Positions 6,805 through 8,086 of a stretch of 8,086 nucleotides of DNA are shown here, in pieces. Under the pieces are notes generated by a model, which did not search any database, was not told the origin of the DNA, and saw only the letters and a list, made by a program, of their open reading frames with translations. The stretch's first letter is position 1; every line of letters begins with the position of its first letter. The position numbers and the translations under genes are program-made. The DNA lies in the NCBI GenBank assembly GCA_964605715.1, contig CAZSDV010000075.1, positions 1-8,086 on the forward strand, in the 5' to 3' direction. Source of the stretch: JAPUME01 sp964605715. GTDB taxonomy: Bacteria > Acidobacteriota > Terriglobia > UBA7540 > JAPUME01.

Positions 6805-7938
6805 ATGAAGATTGTGGATTTTGAAGTTCGAGTTGTTGCCCCGTCGGTTCAGCGCTACACGTGGTCCCACGACCTGCCTGAGCAATTTACGACAAATACG
6901 TTGGTTCGGATTCAAACTGACGATGGAGCGGAAGGGATAGGAGCGGTAAGTAATTACACCTCTTATGATTATGAACGGTATACTGCTGAGACCATCCGGC
7001 ATCTGTATCCTGCTTTGTTGGGTCGCGATCCCTTGGAGCGAGAGGCCATATGGCATGATTTGCGCTCCCGTGTATTTCCTGTAGCTCCAGGTGCGCTCGC
7101 GGCCATCGATATTGCGCTGTGGGACTTACTGGGAAAAGTTGCCAAGCTTCCAATTTATCAACTCCTGGGTGGCGCCAGAAATCGAATTCTTTCCTATGCA
7201 AGTACACCGGGAATGCCAGATGTGCCTGCCTACTTGCGCTTAGTGGAGCAGCTTCTTGAGCAGGGTTTTCGAGCAATAAAATTTCACTGCTGGTGTCTTC
7301 CAGAACGAGACTTGGAGCTTGCCCGCGCTGTCCGAAAACGGTACCCTGGGCCTGAGATTGCCTTCATGATGGATGCAGAAAATAATTATGATCGACAAAA
7401 CGCATTGAAAGTGGCGGAAGAACTTGAGGCCTTGGGATTTACTTGGTTTGAGGCTCCCTTGCATGACTCTGACCTTGAGGGTTACCGGGAGCTTACCCGT
7501 CGGGTGCGAATTCCTGTCTTGCCCTCCGGTAATTACATCCGTGATTTGCACACACTGAGCCACGGATTAAATATTGGTGCTTGGGGAGCTGCCCGGACGG
7601 ATGTGACAATTTGTGGCGGAATTACCCCGGCTTGCAAAGTTATGGCACTAGCTGAAGCTGCAGGAATGAATTGTGAGGCTATGTGTTGGGGTTGGACATT
7701 GATTGCTGCCGCGAATTTACATCTTATGCTTGCATTCAATAACTGTACCTATTATGAGCAATCAATTCCTTATGAGCCATGGGAGTATGGGATTAAGAAT
7801 GCTATTCGAACTGGGAAAGACGGATACGTCAACGCTCCCCAGGGTCCGGGACTAGGAATTCAGGTCGATTGGGAAGCGATAAAATCTGCTACTATTCATA
7901 AAATTAGTAGCACAGGGAGTAATGGAGCTGCTACTTAG
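6805..7938 (+). CDS. Enolase-superfamily (mandelate racemase/muconate lactonizing type) protein with atypical active site
   Basis: The 377-residue cytoplasmic protein has the two-part architecture of the family: an N-terminal capping domain (VRIQTDDGAEGIGAV at 34-48, AAIDIALWDLLGK at 99-111, YQLLGG at 118-123) and a C-terminal barrel. Members remove a proton alpha to a carboxylate, and many are sugar-acid dehydratases. Metal-ligand positions are D190 (MMDAEN) and E216 (WFEAPL), spaced 26 residues as in mandelate racemase. The third, normally Glu in a GE motif, is Asn243 (PSGN). The usual KxK is K159-F-H161. D266 (TDVTICGGIT) matches the Asp of the His-Asp dyad, but the His itself is replaced in the CEAMCWGWTL segment (290-299). 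No frameshift is seen and length is normal, so this is a divergent subfamily and not a decayed gene. The substrate is unknown; sugar-acid metabolism is only a guess from the family and from the divergent operon. A co-directional gene starts 76 bp downstream. Confidence 0.9.
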   Translation: MKIVDFEVRVVAPSVQRYTWSHDLPEQFTTNTLVRIQTDDGAEGIGAVSNYTSYDYERYTAETIRHLYPALLGRDPLEREAIWHDLRSRVFPVAPGALAAIDIALWDLLGKVAKLPIYQLLGGARNRILSYASTPGMPDVPAYLRLVEQLLEQGFRAIKFHCWCLPERDLELARAVRKRYPGPEIAFMMDAENNYDRQNALKVAEELEALGFTWFEAPLHDSDLEGYRELTRRVRIPVLPSGNYIRDLHTLSHGLNIGAWGAARTDVTICGGITPACKVMALAEAAGMNCEAMCWGWTLIAAANLHLMLAFNNCTYYEQSIPYEPWEYGIKNAIRTGKDGYVNAPQGPGLGIQVDWEAIKSATIHKISSTGSNGAAT

Positions 7939-8014
7939 AAAGCAAGTTGGAAGCAAACAAAGATTCAATTTCGATCGAATCACCTTTTTAGTATCTGATC
8001 CGGTGAGGTTTTCA

Positions 8015-8086
8015 GTGCCATTTCACTTCAAGCGTTTGTCTCCTCTTATAATTATTTTCCTGGGTCTGTTGTGTGTCCCGACCTTA
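8015..8086 (+). CDS. Start of an exported protein (partial, runs off the window)
   Basis: A GTG start is preceded by GGTGAGG (8002-8008) at a spacing of six bases. The 24 codons visible, open to the window edge, encode a typical Sec signal peptide: a short basic segment with FHFKR, then a hydrophobic core LIIIFLGLLCV. The Cys is not in a good lipobox, because the residue before it is Leu. A second in-frame GTG at 8003 would overlap the ribosome site and is less likely. The gene follows the enolase-superfamily gene by 76 bp on the same strand, so the two may be co-transcribed. Nothing can be said of the mature protein. Confidence 0.55.
   Translation, partial: MPFHFKRLSPLIIIFLGLLCVPTL

Noticed and set aside
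6564..6806. An 80-codon minus-strand frame filling the divergent spacer, in the same frame as the cytochrome-like gene and separated from it by a single TGA.
   Set aside because: It contains the operon's -35 box, starts inside the divergent gene's first codons, has low-complexity Ser/Asn/Lys-rich composition and no ribosome site or recognisable domain. An in-frame extension of the large protein is not plausible because that protein's signal peptide lies further downstream.
7962..7990. Possible terminator after the enolase-superfamily gene: GATTC/GAATC arms (7962-7966 and 7977-7981) followed by TTTTTA, with an internal palindrome TTCGATCGAA.
   Set aside because: The stem is only five AT-rich base pairs with a 10-nt loop, and the T run is three bases away and short. 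Too weak to call.

Overview
The window looks like chromosomal DNA of a bacterium from the Planctomycetes-Verrucomicrobia-Chlamydiae (PVC) superphylum or a close relative. The main reason is a two-gene set of a PSCyt1/DUF1549/DUF1553 protein followed by a DUF1501 protein, which is heavily amplified in Planctomycetes and Verrucomicrobia. Base composition is moderate (close to half G+C by eye) and uniform. I see no transposase, integrase, phage gene, CRISPR array, tRNA or rRNA, so nothing marks the window as recently transferred. The phylum assignment rests on gene content only.

Layout: (1) 64-1779, minus strand, formate-tetrahydrofolate ligase (fhs), a cytoplasmic one-carbon enzyme with its own likely promoter in the 237-bp gap upstream (1780-2016). 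(2) 2017-3486 and 3486-6494, minus strand, a translationally coupled pair (TAATG overlap). The promoter-proximal gene encodes a large secreted protein with two CxxCH haem-binding motifs, a LamG/concanavalin-like domain, and the DUF1549 and DUF1553 domains. The second encodes a Tat-exported DUF1501 protein of the alkaline phosphatase/sulfatase-like clan. A near-consensus promoter (TTGGCA, 17 bp, TATGAT) sits at 6563-6591 and argues that translation of the large gene starts at 6494 and not at the longer TTG start at 6563. (3) 6495-6804, a divergent intergenic region with that promoter and a small GC-rich palindrome. (4) 6805-7938, plus strand, an enolase-superfamily (mandelate racemase/muconate lactonizing type) protein. 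Its metal site and acid/base residues depart from the canonical pattern. (5) 8015-8086, plus strand, the first 24 codons of a gene whose product starts with a signal peptide; it runs off the window.

How the genes may work together: the pair plus the divergent enolase-superfamily gene and the following exported protein resemble the carbohydrate or sugar-acid catabolic neighbourhoods common in PVC genomes. In such a scheme the exported proteins would act on polymer or glycan in the periplasm and the enolase-superfamily protein would act on a sugar acid in the cytoplasm. This is inference; no substrate can be read from the sequence. The fhs gene is probably an unrelated housekeeping neighbour.

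I did not find a clearly new biological system here. The most noteworthy item is the enolase-superfamily protein, whose Lys166, His297 and third metal-ligand equivalents (mandelate racemase numbering) all appear substituted.
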